Positions 34,966 to 43,786 of a stretch of DNA of 64,000 nucleotides are shown one piece after another. The DNA comes from Alphaproteobacteria bacterium (GTDB lineage: Bacteria > Pseudomonadota > Alphaproteobacteria > UBA7985 > JAUIBT01), in assembly GCA_030428255.1 (NCBI GenBank), contig JAUIBT010000001.1:176421-240420 (forward strand), given 5' to 3'. The translations under genes and the position numbers were made by a program. How positions within the stretch are numbered: the first letter of the stretch is position 1; each line of letters starts with the position of its first letter. Below the pieces are notes generated by a model. The model had not been told where the DNA came from. It saw only the letters and a list, made by a program, of their open reading frames with translations, and ran no database searches.

Positions 34966-35547
34966 ATGCGATTTTTTCAAAACGAACGCATTGCCCTTTT
35001 TATAGACGGCTCCAACTTGTACGCCACGGCGCGTGCGCTCGGATTTGACATCGATTACAAATCTCTGCTGAACGTCTTTGATCAAAATGCCTACATGGTG
35101 CGTGCTTTCTACTACACCGCCCTGCTTGACGATCAAGAGTACAGCCCGATCAAGCCCTTGGTGGATTGGCTCGACTACAACGGCTATTCGATTGTTACCA
35201 AGCCGACCAAAGAGTTCACCGACAGCGCCGGCCGTCGGAAGATCAAAGGCAATATGGATATTGAGCTTGCCATTGATGTTATGGAGATGGCCAGCCGTTT
35301 GGACCATATCATCTTGTTCTCTGGCGATGGCGACTTTCGCAGCCTGGTCGAAGCAGTGCAACGTAAAGGCGTGAAGGTTTCGGTTGTTTCGACCATAAAG
35401 TCAAACCCACCCATGATTGCGGACGAACTGCGCCGCCAGGCCGACGCTTTTGTCGAGCTAAGCGATCTGAAAGATCGCATTGCCCGCCCAACCGCGCCAC
35501 CGCGTCCTGCCAGCAGTCGGCCAATGGGTATGGACTACGAAGAATAA
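34966..35547 (+). CDS. NYN-domain (LabA/DUF88) putative RNase
   Basis: 193 residues from ATG 34966. ERIALFIDGSNLYATARALG, GNMDIELAIDVMEMA and IILFSGDGDFRSLVEAVQRKG carry the PIN-like acidic residues (D in FIDGSN, D in MDIE, D in SGDGDF) expected of an NYN nuclease. These proteins are thought to cut or process RNA. A bidirectional terminator follows, shared with the convergent smpB. An Pro/Ala-rich tail ends the protein. Confidence 0.88.
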   Translation: MRFFQNERIALFIDGSNLYATARALGFDIDYKSLLNVFDQNAYMVRAFYYTALLDDQEYSPIKPLVDWLDYNGYSIVTKPTKEFTDSAGRRKIKGNMDIELAIDVMEMASRLDHIILFSGDGDFRSLVEAVQRKGVKVSVVSTIKSNPPMIADELRRQADAFVELSDLKDRIARPTAPPRPASSRPMGMDYEE

Positions 35548-35550
35548 TCA

Positions 35551-35587
35551 AAAAAGGGCTCGCCGAAACCGGTTGAGCCCTTTTTTT
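35551..35587. terminator. Bidirectional intrinsic terminator (NYN gene and smpB)
   Basis: AAAAAGGGCTC (35551-35561) and GAGCCCTTTTT (35575-35585) form an 11-bp stem with a 13-base loop, T-rich on both strands. It lies between two convergent genes. Confidence 0.9.
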
Positions 35588-35631
35588 CGCCTCCGGGCGG
35601 GAGCACTGCCCCCCTCCCAGCATGGGCCTGG

Positions 35632-36102
35632 TTATTTGTGCTCTGCCATGATGCGCGCTTTTTGGCGCTGCCAATCGCGATTCTTTTCCGACTCGCGCTT
35701 GTCGTGCTTCTTCTTGCCCGTCGCCAGGCCCAACTTAAGCTTGGCGATGCCCTTTTCATTGAAAAACATCTCAAGCGGAATCAAGGTCACGCCCTTGCGC
35801 TGCAACGCCCCGATGATGCGATTGATTTCGCGGCGATGTAACAGCAGCTTGCGGTGCCGCTTGGGCTCGTGGTTGAAGCGATTGGCGGGCGCGTATTCGG
35901 GGATATGCGCGTTGATGAGATAAATCTCACCCTTGTTTTCGGTCGCGTAGGACTCTGCAATCGACGCCCGACCGTTACGCAGAGACTTAACCTCACTGCC
36001 GGTCAAGACGATCCCCGCCTCCATTTCATCGGTAATGAAGTAGTCATACCGTGCGCGCCGATTGAGCGCGATGGTAACGTGGGAGGGTTTTGGTTTTGCC
36101 AT
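35632..36102 (-). CDS. smpB: SsrA-binding protein
   Basis: 156 residues. [34 protein letters not shown] and the basic C-terminal tail ([20 protein letters not shown]) are the SmpB hallmarks. It carries tmRNA to stalled ribosomes. tmRNA itself is not in the window. It starts 5 bases after dapA, so the two form an operon. Confidence 0.97.
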   Translation of the reverse strand: MAKPKPSHVTIALNRRARYDYFITDEMEAGIVLTGSEVKSLRNGRASIAESYATENKGEIYLINAHIPEYAPANRFNHEPKRHRKLLLHRREINRIIGALQRKGVTLIPLEMFFNEKGIAKLKLGLATGKKKHDKRESEKNRDWQRQKARIMAEHK

Positions 36103-36107
36103 GGGCC

Positions 36108-36986
36108 TTAGATGAGGCCTGCATGTTGCATTGCAAGATCCACCGCCTCTTTGGAGTCATCGCTGGCCTCAACCATGGGCAAGCGCAGTTCTGGCCCGCA
36201 CAGGCCAAGGCGCGTTGCAGCATACTTGACGGGCGACGGGCTGGTGTCAGCAAACAGGGCCTTGTGCAGCGGCATCAGACTGCGGTTGATGGCGTCAACG
36301 CGCTCCAAATCTCTTCGCTTCCAAGCCTCGTGCATTTCAGAGCATAGCTTGGGTGCAATGTTCGCGGTGACCGAAATACAGCCATGACCGCCGGCGGCCA
36401 GATAGGGCACAACGGTCGCGTCTTCGCCTGAAAGCTGCAAGAAATCCTCGCCGCAAGCCGCGCGCTGTTGTTCAGGCAAAGACAAGTCAGCGGTGGCGTC
36501 TTTGATGCCTAGAATGCGCGGCAACTTCGCCAGCTCGGCCAAGGTTTCGACCGAAGGGCAAGATACGACTCGGCCCGGTACGCTATAGATCAGGATCGGT
36601 AGGTCAGTTGCATCGTGGATCGCGCGAAAATGCGCGTACAGCCCGCGTTGGTTTGGCTTGTTGTAGTAAGGCACAACGCACATAGCGGCATCAGCGCCAG
36701 CCTGCTGAGCGAACTGCGCCAAGGCCGTCGCTTCATGGGTCGAATTAGAGCCTGCGCCAGCAATGACCGGCACCCGGCCCGCTGTGACTTCCAAACAGAT
36801 TTCAATGCAGCGGCGGTGCTCTTCGTGGGTGACGGTCGGCGACTCGCCGGTTGTTCCCACAGGGACCAAGCAGTGCGTACCTTGTTCGATCTGCCAATCG
36901 ATGAAGTCCGCATAGGCTTTTTCGTCGACCTTGCCGTCCGCAAAAGGCGTAATAAGGGCGACCGCCGAGCCGTGAAATCTGTCCAT
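36108..36986 (-). CDS. dapA: 4-hydroxy-tetrahydrodipicolinate synthase
   Basis: 292 residues from ATG 36986. Schiff-base lysine Lys162 in [11 protein letters not shown], Tyr134 in LIYSVPGRV, and the [14 protein letters not shown] segment at 44-57. It condenses pyruvate with aspartate semialdehyde in lysine and peptidoglycan precursor synthesis. The frame is open back to 37202, but the extra 72 residues are basic and not conserved. It is divergent from the lytic transglycosylase. Confidence 0.96.
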   Translation of the reverse strand: MDRFHGSAVALITPFADGKVDEKAYADFIDWQIEQGTHCLVPVGTTGESPTVTHEEHRRCIEICLEVTAGRVPVIAGAGSNSTHEATALAQFAQQAGADAAMCVVPYYNKPNQRGLYAHFRAIHDATDLPILIYSVPGRVVSCPSVETLAELAKLPRILGIKDATADLSLPEQQRAACGEDFLQLSGEDATVVPYLAAGGHGCISVTANIAPKLCSEMHEAWKRRDLERVDAINRSLMPLHKALFADTSPSPVKYAATRLGLCGPELRLPMVEASDDSKEAVDLAMQHAGLI

Positions 36987-37218
36987 TGCTTGTCCATCCG
37001 ATGCATACTGGCTCGCACGCTGCATGGGACCGCGAGCCTTGGTCCTTTCGCTATTGCTAGAGCCTCTCACCGCTTGGTGCAAGCGTCGTGCAGCCTTTGC
37101 GCCTTTTTGGCCAAGCCAAGCACGCTGTGGTGTTGAAGATTTCGCGCTTATCTCGGCAAAACTGCGGAGGCCAGGCCAGCACAACCAGTGGAAAAATGGC
37201 ATAAACTCGCCCTATTTC

Positions 37219-37232
37219 GGCCCTATAGGGCC
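37219..37232. promoter_or_regulatory. 14-bp perfect palindrome upstream of the lytic transglycosylase
   Basis: GGCCCTATAGGGCC is an exact palindrome in the 293-base region between the divergent dapA and slt starts. It is operator-like in size and position, but no regulator is known. Chance cannot be excluded. Confidence 0.35.
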
Positions 37233-37279
37233 TAGGCTACCTTGCCGGGCGCATCTGCCATTTTTGCCCCAGCCTGCTG

Positions 37280-39484
37280 TTGCAACGGCCCTTCCAATCA
37301 GGACAACACACCTTGTTTGCTCGCCTTTCGGCTCTTTTGCTCTTTCTAACGATCGCTGGCTCGGCTGGCGGAATTGCCCTGGTCGCCCTGCCCCAACATG
37401 CCAAGGACGCTTTGGGCATCAGCGCCCTGGACGCCATTAATCGCGTTGAAGGCGCCAGCAACGAGCTTCAATCGACTTGGGGCCAACTTGCCCAGTCCAG
37501 CGGGGACCAACGAGACCCCGTGAAGTCCCTTGTTCAGTCGCAAGACGCGCGCAGCAACGGCGATCAAGATGAGGAAGAGGAGGATGCCCCCGCCGCCGCC
37601 GCTCCATCGCCAGACCAAGACCCAGGCCAGCAAGCCGCAAAGGATGCCATCGAGCACGCTTTGCAAGGCGACTACCTTAAGGCGCGCTTGGCCGCCGCGC
37701 GGAGCCAGATACCCGTCGCGCGCATCTTGGTTGAATGGCTGACCGCCCAGACCAACAGCTCCAGCTATGCAGATCGCCGTCGGCAAGCCTTCTTGGACCA
37801 GAACCCCAACTGGCCCGCGCGCTCGATCATCAAGGCACGCATGGCCCAACCCAAGCCGCCCAAGGAAGCCCGCGCGCTGGTTGCTTTTCGCCAAGACAAT
37901 CGCCCGCAAAAGAACAAGGATTGGTTGATCTACGTCGAAGCCCTGCAAAGCCTGGAGCAAGAAGACAAGGCCTTAGAAGTCTTGCGGACTATGTGGCGCA
38001 GCCGCACGTTTTATCGCCAGGACGAGGCCGACTTCGTTGAGCGCTTTGGAGATATTCTCACCTATGCCGATCACATTGCGCGCATGGAGTGGCTGTTGGA
38101 TAACAACCATAAGGTTTCCGGCAAGCGGCATCTGCCGCGTATAAGCGAAGAGGACCTGCCCTATTACCGCGCACGCTTTGCCATTATGAGTGGCAAAGAG
38201 CCGGACGAGGGAGACCTGGAGAAAATCAGCAAGCAGCGCCTATTGCACCCCGATTTCTCCTTGGCCAATGTTGCTCGCCTTGAGCGCAAGGGCCACATTT
38301 CTAAAGCACTGGAGGCTTTTTTGCCGATTGATGCCAAGGGACACGCTCCAGAAGAGCTGATTTCCCTGCGCATGAAGCTTGCCCGCGCCTTGATCTTTCA
38401 AGACCGGTTTGAGGAGGCCTATAACCTGCTGTCCGCCCATCGCCTGACCAGCGGCAAGCAGGCCAGTGAGGCGGAGGTGCTGGCCGGTTGGCTGGCGCTG
38501 CGACAGCTTGATAAAGCCCAAGAGGCGGTGCCGCATTTCGAACGTGCCATGGCATGGGACTTTGGCGCACTGCACTCAAAAAGCGCTTTTTGGTTGGCCC
38601 AGGCCCAGGCTAAACTTCAGAACGACGAAAAGCGCAACCAAGCGCTGAAGGCCTGTTCCGCGCGCAGCATTGATCTGTATTCCCAGCTCTGTATCGAAAT
38701 CCTAGGCCAAGAGCTGACCGGCAGCTTCCAGCCCTACAAGCCCGACGCGTCCAAGCTGGCCGATCAAGAGATGGCCGATGCCGCGCGCTTGCTCAGCGCG
38801 GCAGGTCAACATCGCTATGCGCGTTTGCTGATGCGCGCGCTGATCGTATCCACCGATGATCTTGGTTTGAAAAAGAACGCCATGGCCTTTGCACGTCAGC
38901 TCGGCTATCCGCGCTTCTCCTATCAAATGGCAGATGAAGAAATCGCCAAACAGAACCCGGTCTGGGACTATGCACGCCCGCTCGTGGACCTGAACCTGGC
39001 CAAGCTTGAAGCGGCGAACGACCGCGCCTTGTTCAGCGCCCTGCTTTACCAAGAAAGCCGCTACCAAGCGGACTTGATCAGCCATGCCGGTGCCATGGGT
39101 GTTGCCCAGCTTTTGCCCGGCACGGCCAAGGACATGGCCGGACGCCTGGGGCTGGAGTTTTCAGAAGAGCGCCTGTTGAGCGACCCCCAGTACAACGCCG
39201 AACTCGGTTGGCGCTACGTCCAATGGTTGCGCGAAGTGGTGGGCAGCCGCAGCCTCTACGTGCTTGCTGGCTACAATGCTGGTCATGCTAACGTGCGGAA
39301 ATGGAAAGAAAAACTTGGTGAGGCGGGACCGGGAATGCTCGGCACCCTTGATTGGTTAGAAAGAATACCCTTTAGTGAGACGCGCTCTTATATCGAGCGC
39401 ATCTATGCCAACGTGGTGCCCTATCGCAATCTGTTGGCGCGCAAAGCACAACCGGCTGAGCTGAGAAAGTTTATTTCACAATGA
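37280..39484 (+). CDS. slt: Soluble lytic murein transglycosylase
   Basis: About 734 residues, including a signal-like N-terminus (FARLSALLLFLTIAGSAGGIA). The start is uncertain: TTG at 37280 or TTG at 37313, which would place the signal peptide at the very start. An acidic linker and a long helical superhelix (about 100-550) precede the C-terminal SLT domain with catalytic glutamate in ALLYQESRYQADLISHAGA, GVAQLLPGTAKDMA and YVLAGYNAGHANV. It cleaves the glycan strands of peptidoglycan to 1,6-anhydro ends in the periplasm. The stop overlaps the next gene (ATGA). Confidence 0.92.
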   Translation: MQRPFQSGQHTLFARLSALLLFLTIAGSAGGIALVALPQHAKDALGISALDAINRVEGASNELQSTWGQLAQSSGDQRDPVKSLVQSQDARSNGDQDEEEEDAPAAAAPSPDQDPGQQAAKDAIEHALQGDYLKARLAAARSQIPVARILVEWLTAQTNSSSYADRRRQAFLDQNPNWPARSIIKARMAQPKPPKEARALVAFRQDNRPQKNKDWLIYVEALQSLEQEDKALEVLRTMWRSRTFYRQDEADFVERFGDILTYADHIARMEWLLDNNHKVSGKRHLPRISEEDLPYYRARFAIMSGKEPDEGDLEKISKQRLLHPDFSLANVARLERKGHISKALEAFLPIDAKGHAPEELISLRMKLARALIFQDRFEEAYNLLSAHRLTSGKQASEAEVLAGWLALRQLDKAQEAVPHFERAMAWDFGALHSKSAFWLAQAQAKLQNDEKRNQALKACSARSIDLYSQLCIEILGQELTGSFQPYKPDASKLADQEMADAARLLSAAGQHRYARLLMRALIVSTDDLGLKKNAMAFARQLGYPRFSYQMADEEIAKQNPVWDYARPLVDLNLAKLEAANDRALFSALLYQESRYQADLISHAGAMGVAQLLPGTAKDMAGRLGLEFSEERLLSDPQYNAELGWRYVQWLREVVGSRSLYVLAGYNAGHANVRKWKEKLGEAGPGMLGTLDWLERIPFSETRSYIERIYANVVPYRNLLARKAQPAELRKFISQ

Positions 39485-40479
39485 CCCAACCCGCACCTCC
39501 CACCCTGGCCGATGTCCAAGCCGCTGCTGACCGCTTGGCGGGGGTGGCGGTGCGAACACCGCTGTTGCGCGCCCATGCACTGGAGACGGCCTTGGGTGCC
39601 AAGCGCATCTACCTGAAGCCCGAATGCCTCCAGCGCACCGGCTCGTTCAAGTTTCGTGGCGCCTTAAACGCCCTGGTCCAGTTGACTGACGAAGAGCGCG
39701 CGCGCGGCGTGCTGGCTTTCTCCTCCGGCAACCATGCACAGGGCGTTGCCGCAGCGGCGCACATGTTGGGCATTGGGGCCACAATCGTTATGCCCGAAGA
39801 TGCGCCCAGCTTGAAGATCGAGCGCACGAAGGGCTGGGGCGCTGAGGTGGTGCAGTATGACCGCTATAGCCAATCCCGTGACATCGTTGCATCTGAGCTG
39901 TTGAACAAAACCGGCGCAGTTCTGATCCCGCCCTATGACTATGGCCCCGTGATCGCGGGCCAGGGCACAGCCGCTCTTGAAGTCGTGCAAGATCTGAAAG
40001 CGCTGAGCGATGCCCCGAAGAAAATCGACGCGATCATGCTGCCTTGCGGCGGCGGCGGCCTAAGCGCCGGATCGGCTCTGGTCTTCGAGCAAGCCTTTCC
40101 TAAGGCTGATTTCTATGTCGTCGAGCCCAAGGCCTATGACGATGCCGGACGCACCCTAGCGCAAGGCAGCTTGCAAGAAGCAGATCTCAGCAACAAGTCG
40201 CTCTGCGACGCGCTGTTGACCAAGTCTTTGGGCAGGCTGAACCTAGCGATCCTTCAGCGCTATGCAAAAGGCGGCCTGGCGGTCAGCGACAAGCAGGCCC
40301 TGCAAGCCGTGGCCTACGCCTTCAGCGAGCTCAAACTTGTGGTTGAACCCGGCGGAGCAGTTGCGCTCGCAGCCCTGCTGTCTGGCCAAGTCGAGCTGCG
40401 CAAGAAGTCAGCCATCATATACCTGTCGGGTGGCAACATGGACATCGACATGCTGCTGCGCGCTTCCATGGCGCTCTAG
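39481..40479 (+). CDS. PLP-dependent threonine/serine dehydratase-type enzyme
   Basis: 332 residues. PLP lysine Lys57 in TGSFKFRGALNAL, SSGNHAQGVA for the substrate and the tetraglycine loop PCGGGGLSAG. The size matches the short (catabolic) threonine ammonia-lyase / serine racemase group without the ACT regulatory domain of IlvA. Exact substrate (L-Thr, L-Ser or 3-hydroxyaspartate) cannot be told. Translation is coupled to slt by a 4-base overlap, although no functional link is obvious. Confidence 0.88.
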   Translation: MTQPAPPTLADVQAAADRLAGVAVRTPLLRAHALETALGAKRIYLKPECLQRTGSFKFRGALNALVQLTDEERARGVLAFSSGNHAQGVAAAAHMLGIGATIVMPEDAPSLKIERTKGWGAEVVQYDRYSQSRDIVASELLNKTGAVLIPPYDYGPVIAGQGTAALEVVQDLKALSDAPKKIDAIMLPCGGGGLSAGSALVFEQAFPKADFYVVEPKAYDDAGRTLAQGSLQEADLSNKSLCDALLTKSLGRLNLAILQRYAKGGLAVSDKQALQAVAYAFSELKLVVEPGGAVALAALLSGQVELRKKSAIIYLSGGNMDIDMLLRASMAL

Positions 40480-40618
40480 CCCTACCCTTGGCCACTCACC
40501 GGTGAAACTTTTTTGCGCGTGTGTCGTTTTCAAAGAAACTCAGCGCAATATTGCATATTCCCTCGCCTCGGCTTCATGCTAGGCCCTGAAGCACAATCGA
40601 AAACTTCGGGAGGCCGCC

Positions 40619-41530
40619 ATGCCCTTAGCAATGAACCGCAACGTCTTTATCACTTGCGCCGTGACCGGCTCGGGCTCGACGCAAGATCGCAGCCCCAAGG
40701 TGCCGCGCTCGCCAAAGCAGATTGCGGACAGCGCTATTGAGGCCGCCAAGGCGGGTGCCGCGGTTGTCCACTGCCACGTGCGCGATCCCGAGTCCGGCAC
40801 CCCGAGCCGACGCCTGGACCTCTACCGCGAAGTCACCGACCGGATTCGCTCAGCAGATGTGGATGTGGTGTTGAACCTGACCGCTGGCATGGGCGGCGAT
40901 ATGGTCTTTGGTGGCACAGAAAATCCTCTGCCTCTGGCCACAGGCACCGACATGGCCGGTGCCGCCGAGCGCATTGCGCACGTCGCCGAGTGCTTGCCAG
41001 AAATCTGTACCCTCGACTGCGGCACTATGAATTTTGCCGAAGCCGACTATGTGATGACCAACACGCCAGGCATGCTGCGGGCCATGGGTCAAATGATGAC
41101 CGATTTGGGCGTGCGTCCGGAAATCGAGGCCTTCGATACCGGCCACCTTTGGTTTGCCAAGCAACTGGTGGCCGAGGGCATCTTGACCTCGCCTGCCCTG
41201 GTGCAGCTCTGCATGGGCGTGCCTTGGGGCGCACCCGACGACCTCAACACCTTCATGGCTATGGTCAACAATGTGCCGGCTGATTGGAACTGGTCCGCCT
41301 TCTCGCTCGGCCGCAATCAAATGCCCTACGTCGCTGCGGCGGTGCTGGCAGGCGGCAACGTGCGCGTGGGACTTGAGGACAACCTCTTCTTATCAAAGGG
41401 CGTCTTCGCCACCAACGCCCAACTGGTTGAAAAGGCTGCGGGCATCATCGAGGGCATGGGTGCAAGCCTTATGACGCCCGCTGAAGTGCGCAAAAAGTTG
41501 GCCCTGACCAAGCGAGCGCCCCGTTCATGA
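40619..41530 (+). CDS. Beta-keto acid cleavage enzyme (BKACE), likely dehydrocarnitine cleavage
   Basis: 303 residues, DUF849/BKACE family. Zinc ligands His51 and His53 in VVHCHVRDPESG, with GTMNFAEADYVMTN and the C-terminal GNVRVGLEDNLFL segment. BKACE enzymes join a beta-keto acid with acetyl-CoA to give acetoacetate and a new CoA ester. Because the next gene is a carnitine dehydrogenase-thioesterase fusion (ATGA-type overlap), the likely substrate is 3-dehydrocarnitine, giving acetoacetate and betainyl-CoA, as for CdhC in Pseudomonas. GGGAGG precedes the ATG; an ATG four codons later is also possible. Confidence 0.88.
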   Translation: MPLAMNRNVFITCAVTGSGSTQDRSPKVPRSPKQIADSAIEAAKAGAAVVHCHVRDPESGTPSRRLDLYREVTDRIRSADVDVVLNLTAGMGGDMVFGGTENPLPLATGTDMAGAAERIAHVAECLPEICTLDCGTMNFAEADYVMTNTPGMLRAMGQMMTDLGVRPEIEAFDTGHLWFAKQLVAEGILTSPALVQLCMGVPWGAPDDLNTFMAMVNNVPADWNWSAFSLGRNQMPYVAAAVLAGGNVRVGLEDNLFLSKGVFATNAQLVEKAAGIIEGMGASLMTPAEVRKKLALTKRAPRS

Positions 41531-42990
41531 GCCAGGCAAAGAAGATTGCCGCCATCATCGGCGGTGGCGTTATTGGCGGCGGCTGGGCCGCCCGCTTCCT
41601 GCTCAACGGTTGGGATGTGCAGGTGGCCGATCCTGACCCGCAAGCCGAACGCAAAATCAGCGAAGTGCTGGCCAACGCGCGCCGCTCCCTGCCCGCGCTC
41701 TATGACGTGGCCCTGCCCGCCGAAGGCAGGTTGAGCTTTGTCGGCTCGATCGCAGAGGCCGTCCAGGGGGCAGCCTGGGTTCAAGAATCGGTGCCCGAGC
41801 GCCTGGACATCAAGCACAAGGTCTTGGCTGACATCACCGCCGCCGCCGAGCCGGGAACCATCGTCGCCTCGTCAACTTCGGGCTTCAAACCGTCCGAGCT
41901 GCAAGAGGGCAACGCCAAGGCGGGCCAAATCCTGGTCTGCCACCCCTTCAACCCGGTCTACCTGTTGCCACTGATCGAGGTGGTGCCCTCGCCCGCGACC
42001 CGCACGGACATCGCCGAGGCCGCCTCCAGCATCTTGACCTCCGTCGGCATGAAGCCGCTGTTGGTGCGCAAGGAGATCGACGCGCACATTGCCGACCGCT
42101 TCTTGGAAGCTGTGTGGCGCGAAGGCCTGTGGCTGATCAAGGACGGGATCGCGACCACCGAGGAGATAGACGACGCTATCATATATGGCTTTGGGCTGCG
42201 CTGGGCACAGATGGGCCTGTTCGATACCTACCGCGTGGCAGGCGGTGAAGCGGGCATGCGCCACTTCATCAGCCAGTTCGGTCCGGCGCTGGCTTGGCCC
42301 TGGACCAAGCTGATGGATGTGCCCGACCTAACCGACGAGCTGATCGACACCATCGCGAGCCAGTCCGACGCCCAGTCCGCTCACATGAGCATTCGCGAGA
42401 TGGAACGCATCCGCGACGACAACTTGGTCGGCATGATGCGCGCCCTGCGCAAGAACAACTGGGCTGCAGGCCAAGTCATTGCCGCGCACGAGGCAACCAT
42501 CAAGCCCGACTTCCCGACCATCAAGGCCGAGCCGCTGGTGCTGGCGCGCCGCCAGATCCCGCAGAGTTGGACGGACTACAACGGCCACATGAACGAGGCG
42601 CACTACCTGGAGCTTTACTCCGTCGGTGGTGATAACCTGTTGCAGATGATCGGCTCCGATGAAGCCTACGTCGCGGCGGGCAAATCCTATTTCAGCGTCG
42701 AGAACCACATCATCCACGCGGCCGAAACCAAGCAGGGCGACACCGTGGTGATCAAAGGCCAAGTCCTGGAGGGGCAAGGCAAGAAGCTGCGGGTCTTCTA
42801 TTGGATCGAGCTGGAGGACGGCACGCTCTGCGCGACGGGGGAGCAAATGCTGATCCACGTCGATCTCAATACGCGTCGGGCTTGCAATCCCGATCCCGAG
42901 GTCATGTCCAATGTGCGCGCCATCGCTGAGGCGCACGCAGGCTTGCCCCTGCCCGACGGTGCCGGCCGCGGCGTTGGCACCAAGCGCTAA
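41527..42990 (+). CDS. lcdH: L-carnitine dehydrogenase fused to a hotdog thioesterase
   Basis: 487 residues. N-terminal NAD-binding 3-hydroxyacyl-CoA dehydrogenase-type domain: IIGGGVIGGGWAARFLLNG (about 10-28), ASSTSGFKPSEL, and CHPFNPVYLLPLIEVV with the catalytic histidine; then a C-terminal hotdog domain (about 335-475) with SWTDYNGHMNEAHYLELYS, the 4HBT-type Asp/Gly-His motif. This is the fused form in many Alphaproteobacteria. The first part oxidises L-carnitine to 3-dehydrocarnitine; the second would hydrolyse betainyl-CoA to glycine betaine. It overlaps the BKACE gene by 4 bases and is followed 11 bases later by the SDR. Confidence 0.9.
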   Translation: MSQAKKIAAIIGGGVIGGGWAARFLLNGWDVQVADPDPQAERKISEVLANARRSLPALYDVALPAEGRLSFVGSIAEAVQGAAWVQESVPERLDIKHKVLADITAAAEPGTIVASSTSGFKPSELQEGNAKAGQILVCHPFNPVYLLPLIEVVPSPATRTDIAEAASSILTSVGMKPLLVRKEIDAHIADRFLEAVWREGLWLIKDGIATTEEIDDAIIYGFGLRWAQMGLFDTYRVAGGEAGMRHFISQFGPALAWPWTKLMDVPDLTDELIDTIASQSDAQSAHMSIREMERIRDDNLVGMMRALRKNNWAAGQVIAAHEATIKPDFPTIKAEPLVLARRQIPQSWTDYNGHMNEAHYLELYSVGGDNLLQMIGSDEAYVAAGKSYFSVENHIIHAAETKQGDTVVIKGQVLEGQGKKLRVFYWIELEDGTLCATGEQMLIHVDLNTRRACNPDPEVMSNVRAIAEAHAGLPLPDGAGRGVGTKR

Positions 42991-43001
42991 AGGTCCGTGC
43001 C

Positions 43002-43784
43002 ATGAGCGATGAGCGCCGCCTTGCCCTGATCTCTGCTGGTGCCAGCGGCATCGGCAGAGCTATGGCCGAAGCCTTTTTCGATGACGGCTATGAGGTCTGG
43101 ATCGGCGACCGCGACGCAGCCGCCTTGGCCGCCTGCCCCGATGCTTGGCAGCGCCACGCGGTCGATATCACACAAGAAGACCAGGTGTCTGCCTGGTTGG
43201 ACGCGCTGCGCGCCGACTTGGCTGCCAAGGGCGGCCAGCTTGCTGCGGTCTGCGCCAATGCGGGCATCCCAGGCCCCACGGCGAAGATCGAGGAGGTGGC
43301 TCTGGCCGACTGGAACGCTTGCCTCGACGTCAATCTGGCCGGTGCTTTCTTGCTGGCAAAGCACGCAACCCCGCTGCTGAAGGCCCAAGGCGGCGGCGCT
43401 ATCACCCTGACTTCTTCGACTGCAGGCCTCTATGGTTATCCCAACCGCGCGCCTTACTGTGCGGCCAAGTGGGCGGTGATCGGCCTGATGAAGACCCTGG
43501 CGATGGAGCTGGGCCCGCACGGAATCCGCGCCAACGCCATCTGCCCCGGCGCGGTCGAAGGCCCGCGCATGGAAGGCGTGCTGGCCCGTGAAGCCGCCGC
43601 CAAAGGCATGACCCGCGATCAAGTCTACCAGGGCTACGCATCTGGCACGTCTATGCAAAGTTGGGTCGAGGCGCGCGACATCGCCAACATGGCGGTGTTC
43701 CTGTCAAGCGCTGGCGCGCGCTTGGTCTCCGGCCAGGTCATCGCCGTTGATGGCCACACCGAAAACCCCGACCCCAAGGTGTAA
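43002..43784 (+). CDS. Short-chain dehydrogenase/reductase in the carnitine operon
   Basis: 260 residues, classical SDR: Rossmann motif SAGASGIGRAMAEA at 11-24, ANAGIPG, catalytic Ser in TLTSSTAG and YCAAK motif, then NAICPGAVEGPRM. The cofactor and substrate are not given by the sequence. In this operon it might oxidise a 3-hydroxy acid (for example 3-hydroxybutyrate or a carnitine stereoisomer), but this is inference. There is an 11-base gap after lcdH and 2 bases before the acyl-CoA dehydrogenase start. Confidence 0.9.
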   Translation: MSDERRLALISAGASGIGRAMAEAFFDDGYEVWIGDRDAAALAACPDAWQRHAVDITQEDQVSAWLDALRADLAAKGGQLAAVCANAGIPGPTAKIEEVALADWNACLDVNLAGAFLLAKHATPLLKAQGGGAITLTSSTAGLYGYPNRAPYCAAKWAVIGLMKTLAMELGPHGIRANAICPGAVEGPRMEGVLAREAAAKGMTRDQVYQGYASGTSMQSWVEARDIANMAVFLSSAGARLVSGQVIAVDGHTENPDPKV

Positions 43785-43786
43785 GC

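Noticed and set aside
40496..40514. Terminator after the PLP dehydratase
   Set aside because: TCACCGGTGA followed by T looks tempting, but the stem is only three pairs around four bases, too weak.
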